Of a stretch of 64,000 nucleotides of DNA, positions 25,644 through 34,989 are shown in pieces (position 1 is the stretch's first letter; each line of letters starts with the position of its first letter). Under the pieces are notes generated by a model. It ran no database searches. It was not told the DNA's origin and saw only the letters and a program-made list of their open reading frames with translations. Source of the stretch: JAWPMT01 sp965601475 (GTDB taxonomy: Bacteria; Bacteroidota; Bacteroidia; Cytophagales; Cyclobacteriaceae); NCBI GenBank assembly GCA_965601475.1, contig OZ271832.1, positions 2,108,001-2,172,000 on the forward strand, read 5' to 3'. The position numbers and the translations under genes are program-made.

Positions 25644-27440
25644 TTAGGCGGGAAGATTCACGAAGAACGTACTGCCATGACCCTGCTCAGACTCAATCCG
25701 AACTTTCCCTCCCAACTCCGCGACATATCGCTTGACTATCGACAAGCCCAGGCCGGTGGAAGGTTCATCACCTGTAGGCTTTGCACTCAAACGCTGAAAA
25801 GGGTTGAAGGCCAGCTCCAGATCTTTCTTACTAAAACCGGGCCCTTCATCGGCAATTTGGAATGTCACTTCCCGCTCACTGCATACTGCTGAGAAATGGA
25901 TTTTCTTTCCGGCTGGTGAGAATTTCACGGCGTTTGAAACAAGGTTCTCCAGTACCTGCAGCAACAACAAGTGGTCCGTATCAAGCAAATAACCTTCGGT
26001 ACAAGTGTCGAGAAAAAAATCAATATCCTTCTTTGCCGCCATAGCCCGGTACCGATCTGCTATTTCATCCATCATTCTGGCGACTTCCACAGGCTCCCTT
26101 ATGACTTGGGTCCGACCTCCTTCAAGAGATTCCAGGTCCAGAATCTTGGATATCATATGATTCAAGCGTTTCCCACCTTCCAGAATTTGCCTCACCATCA
26201 CCTTATCTTCCTGATCTGTGATATGCTCTGAAGAAGCCACCAGATCTGCCAATCCTATCACCTGACTCAAGGGCGACCTCAGGTCATGCGCCAGAATCCT
26301 TACCAGATTGGATTTCTCCTCATTTAGCGTGAGCAGTTGCGCATTCCTATTTAGCAGTTGCTCATTTTTGAGGCGTATGTCTTCGCGATGCGCCTCGATT
26401 TGTGACTTCTGTTCCAGCAATAGCTTTGTGGTTCTTTGATTATTGAAGAATAAGTATCCGGTCACCATGAGAAATAAGATACTCACCGTAATCCCCAGGA
26501 TCAACAACTCCTTGTAGGTCTTCTCCTCCTGCAATCTCAGGTTGGCATTCTTGATCAAGGCCAACTGCAGTTCCTTCTCCTTGGTGAGAATGGAGGTCGC
26601 GATATCTCCTTCAAGGTTTTCCATGAAATCCAAAAGCTCTTCACCAAGGTACTTGGAAATAACCTCTGAAATTCTCAACCCATATATGGGATCCGCCAGA
26701 AAAGCATTGAATGGAATGTCCCAATCACTCCCTTTCGGCAGAATAAAGCCGTATCCTGCACCCCTGACCGTAAAAAAGTTCTGGCGTGTCAACTCACCAC
26801 CATCCTGCATGAGCATCAAATAGATGGGAAGATCGATGAAGCCAAAACGATTCTCTGACCTGCCGATTTCCACAAGGATGTTATTGTCACTATCAATATA
26901 GGCAAGATCAAGGTCCATAGATAACCGCCTCTCAAGTTCCTGAAGTTGTCTTTCGTAAGTCGTCCCTTTGATGGTAACGGCTTGCATTTCAGACATCATC
27001 TGCGTCACTTCTTCGAGGGTCTCTACGATTGGCGTACCGGGACTGGAGACCAGCACCATGATGTCCGGCAGGTAAGCATTGGTAAAGGATACGGTTTTAG
27101 CCCTCTCGGTGGTAATTGAAAAAGCAGATGCACCAAAGAGATTCGGACGGTCACTGGTTCGCACCGATTCCAGAACGTTTAAGAAACTGCTTGCTTCAAT
27201 CCAATTCAATCGCAAATCAACGCCATCCCGCTCCCGGAGGTACTGCCGAAAGAGCATCCATATCTCATACTCAAGACCCGTCAGATTTCCCTGATCATCC
27301 TGCTGGATGAAGGGAACGGACATGTACCAGTATATATCAATTTCGGCCTTCTTGGTTACGGAAGCAGTCTCCCAGCTATTGGCGAAGCCATACGAATGAA
27401 TGAGCGGCATCAGAAGCCAGACCCATAATGTTATTCGCAT
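25644..27440 (-). CDS. Hybrid sensor histidine kinase with solute-binding-protein sensor
   Basis: A 598-residue membrane kinase. After a signal sequence (residues 1-20), residues about 30-280 form a periplasmic solute-binding-protein family 3 domain (SVPFIQQDDQGNLTGLEYEI, SITTERAKTVSFTNAY). A membrane helix at about 310-330 and a coiled coil (330-375) lead to the HisKA domain with phospho-acceptor H385 in HDLRSPL. An HATPase follows with N, G1 and G2 boxes (LVSNAVKFS, DEGPGFS, GLGLSIV). Family 3 domains usually bind amino acids, so an amino-acid or similar ligand is plausible. No response regulator is adjacent. It is the last gene of the minus-strand operon. Confidence 0.9.
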   Translation of the reverse strand: MRITLWVWLLMPLIHSYGFANSWETASVTKKAEIDIYWYMSVPFIQQDDQGNLTGLEYEIWMLFRQYLRERDGVDLRLNWIEASSFLNVLESVRTSDRPNLFGASAFSITTERAKTVSFTNAYLPDIMVLVSSPGTPIVETLEEVTQMMSEMQAVTIKGTTYERQLQELERRLSMDLDLAYIDSDNNILVEIGRSENRFGFIDLPIYLMLMQDGGELTRQNFFTVRGAGYGFILPKGSDWDIPFNAFLADPIYGLRISEVISKYLGEELLDFMENLEGDIATSILTKEKELQLALIKNANLRLQEEKTYKELLILGITVSILFLMVTGYLFFNNQRTTKLLLEQKSQIEAHREDIRLKNEQLLNRNAQLLTLNEEKSNLVRILAHDLRSPLSQVIGLADLVASSEHITDQEDKVMVRQILEGGKRLNHMISKILDLESLEGGRTQVIREPVEVARMMDEIADRYRAMAAKKDIDFFLDTCTEGYLLDTDHLLLLQVLENLVSNAVKFSPAGKKIHFSAVCSEREVTFQIADEGPGFSKKDLELAFNPFQRLSAKPTGDEPSTGLGLSIVKRYVAELGGKVRIESEQGHGSTFFVNLPA

Positions 27441-27492
27441 ATACTAAAGATGCCCAATTCAGGCTAAACAACCAACAGAATGGCGGTGATCG

Positions 27493-27906
27493 TCAAAAAG
27501 TGATTCGTTTTTTGCCTAGTTCCATGTCACTCAGTTCAAGTTCCAGGGCCTTGGTGGAAAGTTGCACCTCCCTCAACGAAATCACCAACGAGATCAAGAG
27601 ACTCAACAGCGATATGCCAAAAGTGTAGTTACCCAACTGGGGGTTGGATTGGAATATCAAGACCATGCTCAAAACACAAAAAAAGAAACTGAGAACGCCA
27701 AAAAACTGCATACTGCGAATGAGATAAAGTCGCTTTCGCAAATTTTTGAGTTGACCGATAATCACACCGTGTTCGGGATTTTCAATGTACTTGCCATGCA
27801 ATTGTCTGATGATGGTCGCAATAGCCAGGAATCGGTTAGTATAAGCCAGCAAAAGCAGACTGATCGCCGGGAAAAGCAAAGCTGGCGTGGTGAGGGTGAT
27901 GGACAT
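27493..27906 (-). CDS. DUF2721 family membrane protein
   Basis: A 137-residue protein with two or three membrane helices (about 8-26, 65-85, 92-112) and the DUF2721 pattern: an N-terminal TPALLFPAISLLLLAYTNR, a basic cytoplasmic stretch (LKNLRKRLYLIR) and the closing EVQLSTKALELEL. The function of the family is unknown. Its start codon overlaps the stop of the MazG-like gene (TAATG), so the two are cotranslated. Confidence 0.8.
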   Translation of the reverse strand: MSITLTTPALLFPAISLLLLAYTNRFLAIATIIRQLHGKYIENPEHGVIIGQLKNLRKRLYLIRSMQFFGVLSFFFCVLSMVLIFQSNPQLGNYTFGISLLSLLISLVISLREVQLSTKALELELSDMELGKKRITF

Positions 27907-28232
27907 TAGGTCAGTTTACTATTCTGCTTGTGGCGTTCAGCGTCCCGGATATCCTTCTTGGCGAAGTTCTTCTCGAGTGCTGAGGTCAAATCTACTCCAG
28001 TCTGGTTGGCCAGGCAGATCAGTACCCAGAGTACATCCGCCATCTCATCGCCAAGATCCCGACCTTTGTCTGAGTCCTTATAGGATTGCTCGCCAAACTC
28101 TCTGGCCATGATCCTCGCCAACTCACCTACTTCTTCGGTGAGAATGGTCATATTCGTGAGTTCGTTGAAGTACCTTACTCCCTTCGTGGTGATCCACTCA
28201 TCAACCAATGCCTGAGCTTCCTGAATTGTCAT
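27906..28232 (-). CDS. MazG-like nucleotide pyrophosphohydrolase
   Basis: A 108-residue all-alpha NTP pyrophosphatase of the short MazG-like type. It has the metal-binding set EEVGE (residues 33-37) and DEMADVLW (62-69), which in this family coordinates Mg and splits NTPs to NMP and PPi, cleaning the nucleotide pool. The ATG at 28232 overlaps the stop of the preceding lipoprotein gene (TGATG). Part of the minus-strand operon; the favoured nucleotide is not readable from sequence. Confidence 0.88.
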   Translation of the reverse strand: MTIQEAQALVDEWITTKGVRYFNELTNMTILTEEVGELARIMAREFGEQSYKDSDKGRDLGDEMADVLWVLICLANQTGVDLTSALEKNFAKKDIRDAERHKQNSKLT

Positions 28233-28786
28233 CAATTCGCTTGCAAGTGTTCGTTGAGATGTTTGATGATGAACCCTTCCATTTCCAATTTGCCAATTAG
28301 GAAGTTGATCCGCTCTCGCTCCGATGTCAACAGCGAGTCCATATTGGGTTGAAACTCCTCAAAGCTCTCATGAGGAAATCGACGACCACGCTGATAGTGA
28401 TCCTCCCAAAACAGGCTTTCTACAATTTGATCCCCATCGTAGTAATACTTGTATTCGGCGGCAAGTAAATCATCCTTGTCGTTCATCAGGTGTCCGGAGA
28501 AAATGACGTGTTCATTCTCAAAATAGAAATAGTCATCGCGTTCAATATGTGGAGTGTTGAGTACAGACACCAGTTTCAAAAGCTTTCCGTCCATCGAGTA
28601 ACCCCGGATTTTCATCAGCGAATCCCCGCTGACATAGTCGTCCTCCAGAATTTGGATGCGGTGATTGCTATCGATATGTCCGATTTTTTCATTGATCTTG
28701 TTGACCAGAGGTCGCATCTCTTTTCTCACGGGATTCGAGCAGGAAAAAAGTACTGCGAAGCAGAGAGCAATAAGTGGAGTTTTCAT
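28232..28786 (-). CDS. Lipoprotein of unknown function
   Basis: A 184-residue lipoprotein (lipobox LFSC, Cys16). The mature part contains a long polar helix start (KEMRPLVNKINEKI), then beta-rich segments with many acidic and aromatic residues (YYYDGDQIVESLFWEDHY), and a helical end. It resembles small Bacteroidota periplasmic proteins with no assigned role. It sits between the acyltransferase and the MazG-like genes in the same operon. Confidence 0.65.
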   Translation of the reverse strand: MKTPLIALCFAVLFSCSNPVRKEMRPLVNKINEKIGHIDSNHRIQILEDDYVSGDSLMKIRGYSMDGKLLKLVSVLNTPHIERDDYFYFENEHVIFSGHLMNDKDDLLAAEYKYYYDGDQIVESLFWEDHYQRGRRFPHESFEEFQPNMDSLLTSERERINFLIGKLEMEGFIIKHLNEHLQAN

Positions 28787-28825
28787 AGAACAGTCGATTT
28801 TGAAGCAAAGGATAAGAAGTTTTAC

Positions 28826-29689
28826 TCAATTTTCCACCATTACTTCCGTATCCTTTCTTTCGTACTTCCAACGATTGTGAGACCATAGCCAGTCCGAAGG
28901 ACTCGCAATTATATCCTCTTCCATGCAGTCAATGTACTTCAGCAGCAATCCATGATCTCCCTTACCATAGGGTGGCGCACCCAATTTTTGAAATTTGGCG
29001 GTGTAATATCCCCGGGAGTTCCGTCTCATAGAAACATAGTAAGATGGGATTTGGAGTAGGTAAGGCACGACAAATGTCCCTTGATAGAACGGTGTAGGCT
29101 TACCCATGAATTTTGCCCAGACTTTGGCGGGATTCCTTCTTGTGGGGGTCTGATCTGCAAGGATGGCCAGCACATCATATTCACCTTTTCGATGTGCCAA
29201 TTCACGAATTTGCTGGGTGGACACCAGTGTATTACCTGATGAACCCCTGATTGCTGACATCAGCTTATCAACAGCGCGGTTGTGTAGCGTTTTGTAGAGC
29301 AGAAATACATTGCCAAGCTCCCTGCCACCTTGGATGGCCAACCACTCCCAATTGCACTGGTGTGAGCTGAAAACAATCACGCCACCTTCATTTTGGTGAA
29401 TTTCCTCGTAGGTAGCATCCTTCACAAATTTCACCCGCCTGTCGAAATCTTCCGGAAACATGGATAGCGACTTACATGTCTCCAGGACCACATCCATCAT
29501 ATTGCGATAAAAGGCCCTTGCAACACGTGCTTTTTCCTTAGGACTGAAATGTGGGAAACAGTAGCCCAAATTGCGCTCCACTATCCTACGTCGGTAGAGC
29601 GTGAATAGTAGAGGACCCAACAAGTCCGATAGTAAGTAAAGAAATGAGAAAGGTAGCAAGGAAATCCCCCTGACCAGGATCTGAAGCAT
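28826..29689 (-). CDS. LpxL/HtrB-like lipid A acyltransferase
   Basis: A 287-residue inner-membrane protein with an N-terminal membrane stretch and the catalytic HX4E motif as H110-QCNW-E115 (SSHQCNWEW). Later pieces (ADQTPTR, FMGKPTPFYQG) match the LpxL/LpxM acyltransferase family, which adds secondary acyl chains from acyl-ACP to lipid A. The ATG overlaps the yicC stop (TAATG). As in many Bacteroidota this is a short version; which chain it transfers is unknown. Confidence 0.88.
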   Translation of the reverse strand: MLQILVRGISLLPFSFLYLLSDLLGPLLFTLYRRRIVERNLGYCFPHFSPKEKARVARAFYRNMMDVVLETCKSLSMFPEDFDRRVKFVKDATYEEIHQNEGGVIVFSSHQCNWEWLAIQGGRELGNVFLLYKTLHNRAVDKLMSAIRGSSGNTLVSTQQIRELAHRKGEYDVLAILADQTPTRRNPAKVWAKFMGKPTPFYQGTFVVPYLLQIPSYYVSMRRNSRGYYTAKFQKLGAPPYGKGDHGLLLKYIDCMEEDIIASPSDWLWSHNRWKYERKDTEVMVEN

Positions 29690-30564
29690 TACATCACATT
29701 GAGTACCTGCTCTTTGATCTGCTCCAGGGCATCTTTCATGCCGACTACGATGCGCTGCATCTCGGCATCGTTGGCTTTCGATCCAATCGTGTTGATCTCC
29801 CGACCAATCTCCTGAGAGATAAAACCCAATTTCTTACCGTTGGTGTCCGTGCCTTCCATGACTTCGATAAAATACTTCAAGTGGCTGGCCAGTCGGGTCT
29901 TCTCCTCTGTGATATCAAGTTTCTCCAGGTAATAGATCACCTCTTGCTCGAAGCGGTTTTCATCAACCTTGACCTTGTCTTTGATCTCATCCAGATTTCT
30001 ATCCAGGCGTTTTCTGACATGACTGATTCTGTTGGGATCCATCTCGGCTATTTTATCAAGGCCAGCTCGGATCACGCGAATATTGTCTACCAGTGCAGCC
30101 TGAAGTTGTGTTCCCTCAGTCTTTCGGAATTCATCGCATTTGGCCAGAGCCTCCTCAATTCCGGCCTTCAGTGCATCCCAGGTTATTACCTCGTCCATAT
30201 CCTCATTGGGCATAATGACATTGGGAGCATGCAACGCAAGTTTGAATAGCTCTGACTCTGCGGCATGCGTTCGTTCGGCCAATTTCTTGAACACACCAAA
30301 ATAGTGTAGAAACAGCTCTTCGTCTACCGACGCCGCTGTTTCGTTTGACACTCCCGGCACAAAATCCAAGGTAAAATTGACCTTACCCCGCACTAGTTTA
30401 GCGCCAACCAGCGACTTTATGTCCAGCTCCTTGTCACTGAACTCCTTCGGTAGCTTCAGCGTCAAATCAAGAAATTTACTGTTGAGTGATTTTATTTCAA
30501 CTTTCAGCGCGTATTTGTCGGTTACGGTCTCAATCGCGCCATAACCCGTCATGGATTTGATCAT
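29689..30564 (-). CDS. yicC: YicC family endoribonuclease
   Basis: A 291-residue protein starting with the family hallmark MIKSMTGYGA and ending with the conserved GREINTIGSKANDAE segment that carries the DUF1732 motif. YicC-type proteins are RNA-binding endoribonucleases that cut small RNAs in E. coli; the cellular targets here are unknown. A long helical region (about 160-245) is typical. It is ten bases downstream of the TolB-like gene and overlaps the acyltransferase gene. Confidence 0.93.
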   Translation of the reverse strand: MIKSMTGYGAIETVTDKYALKVEIKSLNSKFLDLTLKLPKEFSDKELDIKSLVGAKLVRGKVNFTLDFVPGVSNETAASVDEELFLHYFGVFKKLAERTHAAESELFKLALHAPNVIMPNEDMDEVITWDALKAGIEEALAKCDEFRKTEGTQLQAALVDNIRVIRAGLDKIAEMDPNRISHVRKRLDRNLDEIKDKVKVDENRFEQEVIYYLEKLDITEEKTRLASHLKYFIEVMEGTDTNGKKLGFISQEIGREINTIGSKANDAEMQRIVVGMKDALEQIKEQVLNVM

Positions 30565-30573
30565 CGGGCAAAT

Positions 30574-33500
30574 TTAGAAATCGAGACCTACACTTACGTA
30601 AAATCGGGTCCTTCCAAATTCGAAGTCTCTGATTGGTCGGGCAATATCCAGCTTCGCATAGTAACCGAATATGACCATCCTAACCCCTCCGCCAAGTCCG
30701 GCAAGCCACGGGTTGCGGAAGTTGGAGATGTCAGCAGTGAAAGGAGAATTGGTTCTTTGGAATCGAACCTGTGTGGCACTGTTTTCACGGGTGAGTGGAA
30801 TAGGGCCATCCCAGGCGCTACCAATATCGTAGAAACCGACCAGTTGAAAATTGCGAAGGAAAGTTGAATTCACAGGGCCTCTCGAGAAATACTCAAACAC
30901 GGGAATTCTGAGTTCTGCATTGAAGACCAGAGAGGAAGGGCCAAACAACTCACTATAATCGAAACCCCTGATTTTGGTCACATATTCTACAAAGAGAATA
31001 TTGGAATTGTCTGTATCCGTCGTGATGGCAAGTGGATCGCCGTTCGGCACCCGATTCGTCCGGTTGAACAACCAATTGGGAACTCCACCGACTAAATAGT
31101 TTTGTTGGTTAGGGCCCAGAAAATGGCCGTAGAACAATCGAGTAGCTAAGGTGATTTCCCGATGTATCTTTTGGTAGTGTCGCAGATCTAACCTGATGTT
31201 GCCAAAGCTTTGGCGGTTGCCTTCGAGACTGCCATACTGTCGGAATTCTACTTTCGCCCTTGTGCCTTGAGCCAGGTTGAAACCTCTTTCAATGGTATTG
31301 TCAAAGACAGCTGCAGCATTGAAGCCCAGGTAAGGGTTTATATTGTCTTGCGCCAGGTTGGGCACGTTGTTGATGGTGTTGACGGCTCGAAAATCCAGGT
31401 TTCTGAAGTTTGTCCAGGTGTAGAACGGGTTGAATTCTACTCTGAACCAATTTGAAACTGGAAAGGCCGCACCAACTTCAAACTTCTGAAGTGAGTAGCG
31501 TTGAACGCTCTCGCCGGTTTCCGGATTAAATCTGGCTACCAGGAGCCTACTGTCGTATCTCGCCTTGAAGTCCATCCGGTATTTGAGGAACTGGTACTCT
31601 AGGAAGACATCCCCACTCCTGAGATCGGTGATCGCCAAGGCACCGCCTCTGAGCTTGTGATTCTCCAGCATATCGGTCACCTGAGTTTCCAGGTGGATAC
31701 CGAACCCCCGAAGTGGATCAATGGTGAAAGAAGTCACCAGGTTGCTAAAGCTGAATCTTGGCGCGTAGGCAATGGGGCCGATAACCTCAGAGCTCTGCTG
31801 AAACTTCTGGAAGTTTGAAAAGAAGGATTCTGGCCTGTAGTTGTCGCTGACATCTCCGGACTCCCCTTCAAAGACAAAATTCTCGGTATCAATAAAGCTC
31901 TTGTTCTCCTCCGGGTCAGGCAACGTGTCCTGCTCGAATTGAAAATCATCCGCCAAGAGATCGTCAGGTGGGGGTTCTTGAGGCAAGTCTTCGGAGAAAA
32001 CAAAATTTTCTGTGTCCAGGTCCAGGGGATCAGCATTAGACGGCGCCACCGTGCCTAAGGTATCTGGCGCAGGGGCAGGAGGTGCCTGTTGACCCACTCT
32101 TGAGGAATAGCGATTTGCGACAAACTCCGCCTGTTGATAGCGCTGACGAGGGGTCTGTCCGGAAAAACGCTGACGGTTGAAATCCACATTGTTGCTATAG
32201 TATATCCTTTCCAGACCACCTTCCAGCATCAAATAGGTCAATCCATCCTCGTCAAAATGGAGGTCGTAGTCCATCAGACTCTTGCTGTAGTTCGTAACCT
32301 GGTGGTGTGTAGAATCCTGGAAGCTGTAGCGATAGACATTGACTATCCCTCGCTGGTCACTGAGATAGAAGATCTCCGTATCATTTTTAGCGATGGGTTT
32401 TGTGTCCTTACCTACTGAATTGGTGAGGCGATAGAAGTTTGTCTTCGTGGTATCCAGATCATAGATGTAGATATTGAAATTATCCGAAACGTCCTCCATT
32501 GCCACATCCTGGACTCTCAAAGAATCCACCGTACGATTTGAACTGAAGGCAATTGCCGCCGTCCCCGGAATAAAATACGGATCATTGTCGTCATAAATAT
32601 CCGCAGTAATTCGACGTACCGCATTTCTGCGCATGCTGATGAGATACAGGTCATTGCGCCCATCTACGTCACCACTCAGCACTGCCAATCGACCATTGTC
32701 GTTGAATGCAAAGGATTTGATCTGTTTGAACCTGCTCAATGGCCGGATGGTCTTTGCACCGGTCTCAACATTCCAGGTGCTGATGTATAGCAGCCCTCTT
32801 TTGTAGAAGACAATCCCAAGGCGCTCATCGTCAATCCAATCGAGCAACGGTAAGTCCTCATCCACTTGCTGGCCGGGAACAATTATGCCTCCTGTCAGAA
32901 TCTTTTTCCGCTTATCGGAATCTCGGTCATGAACGTACACGGTGTACTTACCGAGATTGTTGATCGAATACGCCAAACGCTTACCAGATGGATTTATGCG
33001 CACATTGTTGTAGGCAATTTCATGGCTTTTGCGACTGTATATCTCATCCTCTTCAATGGGATCGATATGATCTTCAAGAATTTCTTCCTCTGCCAATAGG
33101 TAATAATTCTGCCAGTCCGCCAGGAAGGACTTGTATTCCACACCAAGGGTGCTGGTAATGCTCGTTTTCTCATTTCGAATGATCCGGGTCAGATTCAGAA
33201 TGTTGGAAATATTGCTTTTGCCATATATCAAAGCGATGTAGTTCCAGATACTTTGTCCGACCACTCCAGCTTCGTCTCCCTCAATCTTGATCAGTTTTTT
33301 GATCCTCTGGTGACCAATGTAATCCCTGATATGATCATCCATATCCGTGCTCCACCCGTAAGCCATGTACCTGGCGGCACCATCGATGAACCATTTCGGT
33401 AGGGATAGTAGATAGGCGCTTTGGAATATTTCTGCCAGACTACCACCAAACATCATATCCTCTATCAGAATCCTTGCAAGGCGGTAGGTAATTTCCTCGC

Positions 33501-33894
33501 GGAATTCTGTCGCCGAACCCGGATGAGCGACCTCCATCTGAAGCTTAATGAAATCGGTGCGGCCACCAATGGTATAGGTGGCACCGTCTATGCCTTTGTT
33601 GCTCTGCTGGAGATCATGAATCGAGTTGTATAGAAATATCTTCGTCTTGGCATAAGGTGCATATCCAAGTATGTCGGTGAGGCGATTGAACTCCTCTTCA
33701 AGAAAATCCAGGGTTTGCCGGGCATAATCTCCACCTCCTTCATAGTAGTAGATGTCGAAATTGTTTGTACTGTAGAAATACCAATCAAATGCCTTGTACT
33801 GTACCCGGTTTTGGCCAAATTCTTTGATGTAGGTCTGACCATAGGTAGATAGACCCACAAACACTAAACCAACAAAAAATGTAATCCTCCGCAT
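30574..33894 (-). CDS. TolB-like propeller fused to peptidase-like domain and outer-membrane barrel
   Basis: A protein of about 1106 residues. The ATG at 33894 gives the signal MRRITFFVGLVFVGLSTYGQ; a GTG two codons earlier overlaps the previous stop. Residues about 25-260 resemble a peptidase-MA-like domain, but the HExxH site is replaced by REEITYRLAR and the following PKWFIDGAARY keeps only the scaffold. Residues about 290-590 form a WD40/PD40 beta-propeller like TolB. A Pro/Asp/Glu-rich linker (about 600-690) leads to a C-terminal Omp85/D15-like barrel ending in VGLDF. The protein should span from the periplasm into the outer membrane, perhaps in envelope assembly. The role is unproven. 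Confidence 0.75.
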   Translation of the reverse strand: MRRITFFVGLVFVGLSTYGQTYIKEFGQNRVQYKAFDWYFYSTNNFDIYYYEGGGDYARQTLDFLEEEFNRLTDILGYAPYAKTKIFLYNSIHDLQQSNKGIDGATYTIGGRTDFIKLQMEVAHPGSATEFREEITYRLARILIEDMMFGGSLAEIFQSAYLLSLPKWFIDGAARYMAYGWSTDMDDHIRDYIGHQRIKKLIKIEGDEAGVVGQSIWNYIALIYGKSNISNILNLTRIIRNEKTSITSTLGVEYKSFLADWQNYYLLAEEEILEDHIDPIEEDEIYSRKSHEIAYNNVRINPSGKRLAYSINNLGKYTVYVHDRDSDKRKKILTGGIIVPGQQVDEDLPLLDWIDDERLGIVFYKRGLLYISTWNVETGAKTIRPLSRFKQIKSFAFNDNGRLAVLSGDVDGRNDLYLISMRRNAVRRITADIYDDNDPYFIPGTAAIAFSSNRTVDSLRVQDVAMEDVSDNFNIYIYDLDTTKTNFYRLTNSVGKDTKPIAKNDTEIFYLSDQRGIVNVYRYSFQDSTHHQVTNYSKSLMDYDLHFDEDGLTYLMLEGGLERIYYSNNVDFNRQRFSGQTPRQRYQQAEFVANRYSSRVGQQAPPAPAPDTLGTVAPSNADPLDLDTENFVFSEDLPQEPPPDDLLADDFQFEQDTLPDPEENKSFIDTENFVFEGESGDVSDNYRPESFFSNFQKFQQSSEVIGPIAYAPRFSFSNLVTSFTIDPLRGFGIHLETQVTDMLENHKLRGGALAITDLRSGDVFLEYQFLKYRMDFKARYDSRLLVARFNPETGESVQRYSLQKFEVGAAFPVSNWFRVEFNPFYTWTNFRNLDFRAVNTINNVPNLAQDNINPYLGFNAAAVFDNTIERGFNLAQGTRAKVEFRQYGSLEGNRQSFGNIRLDLRHYQKIHREITLATRLFYGHFLGPNQQNYLVGGVPNWLFNRTNRVPNGDPLAITTDTDNSNILFVEYVTKIRGFDYSELFGPSSLVFNAELRIPVFEYFSRGPVNSTFLRNFQLVGFYDIGSAWDGPIPLTRENSATQVRFQRTNSPFTADISNFRNPWLAGLGGGVRMVIFGYYAKLDIARPIRDFEFGRTRFYVSVGLDF

Positions 33895-33896
33895 GC

Positions 33897-34928
33897 TCAC
33901 CTGTACAATCTTACTTCATCGGGTAATGGTACATCATCTATCAAAAAATCGGCCATTTTGTTTGAAAAATATGGCGCCAATGTCACTCCTTTAGTGCCCA
34001 AACCATTAAATATACATACGCGCGCATCAAACTTGCTAGAGCCCAGATAAGGTCTTCTGTCAAAAGTCGCCGGCCTCAACCCCGCTGAATGCCGCAGGAT
34101 TTCAAATTGCCCTCGAAATATTTTCTTCAGCCGTTCAAGAATGTCATTCTTACCCAACTGCGACGGAGACCAATCGATCTCGCGATTGTTGTAAGTGGAT
34201 CCGATTTGGCTAAACCCATTCTTCGGAACCATAAAAACGCCGCGGTTCAAAATTTGGTTCTGCTTGCTTCTAACAGCAACGTCCAACAACTCGCCCTTAT
34301 TTGGTTTCATTTTCAGTTCTTGGAAGAATGGATTTTCAGCAACCCCATTGCCCTCACAAAAGACAATTCTCCTGGATTTGAACGCTCCATAAACCAACGC
34401 TTCATCTTCAAACTGTATTTTTTCATAATGAAACATTTCAGTTCGAATTACCCCCATGCTGACGAAATATTTCTTAAAGGCACTAATCAGTCTCGGTAAA
34501 TCGACGTAGCCCGACTTTTCTAAAACCAAACCACCGAAGGGATCAATAATATCCGGATCACCACACCCCTGGGCATGGATGGTTTTTATATAAGGCCGGT
34601 ATTCCTCCACCTCTGAACGACCCTGCCAATCATTTTGCTCTTCAATACTGGTGAATGGACGGTAGATGCTTGCAGGGTGTAAAAAATGATCGTCAAGCTC
34701 CACTTCTAAGGCATGATACCCTTCCTCCAGGCTGGTAAACAATTCATCAGCCAGCCAGGTCTTCACCATCTTACGCCCGGTGATGGGATTGTAAATTCCT
34801 GCTGCGCGCTTGGATGAAGTTCGCTCGACATTGGGGTCAAAGATTATAATAGACTTTCCGCGATCAATCAATTCCTTCGCCAACAGACTCCCGGCAATCC
34901 CCTGACCAACTATAATGAAATCAAGCAC
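33897..34928 (-). CDS. FAD-dependent oxidoreductase (DAO family)
   Basis: A 343-residue flavoprotein whose start I place at GTG 34928, directly before DFIIVGQGIAGSLLA, because the Rossmann FAD motif is normally at the extreme N-terminus and an upstream start would overlap the divergent MBL gene. SKRAAGIYNPITGRKMVKTW and the late GLGTKGVTLAPYFS match glycine-oxidase/MnmC-C-like DAO enzymes, which oxidise amines or amino acids. The substrate is unknown. First gene of the eight-gene minus-strand operon; its TGA overlaps a possible GTG start of the next gene. Confidence 0.82.
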   Translation of the reverse strand: MLDFIIVGQGIAGSLLAKELIDRGKSIIIFDPNVERTSSKRAAGIYNPITGRKMVKTWLADELFTSLEEGYHALEVELDDHFLHPASIYRPFTSIEEQNDWQGRSEVEEYRPYIKTIHAQGCGDPDIIDPFGGLVLEKSGYVDLPRLISAFKKYFVSMGVIRTEMFHYEKIQFEDEALVYGAFKSRRIVFCEGNGVAENPFFQELKMKPNKGELLDVAVRSKQNQILNRGVFMVPKNGFSQIGSTYNNREIDWSPSQLGKNDILERLKKIFRGQFEILRHSAGLRPATFDRRPYLGSSKFDARVCIFNGLGTKGVTLAPYFSNKMADFLIDDVPLPDEVRLYR

Positions 34929-34989
34929 TGACTTTCGATGTAATCCTACAAATTTGTGGGTATTGCAATTTAAGTAGAGATACGACCAA

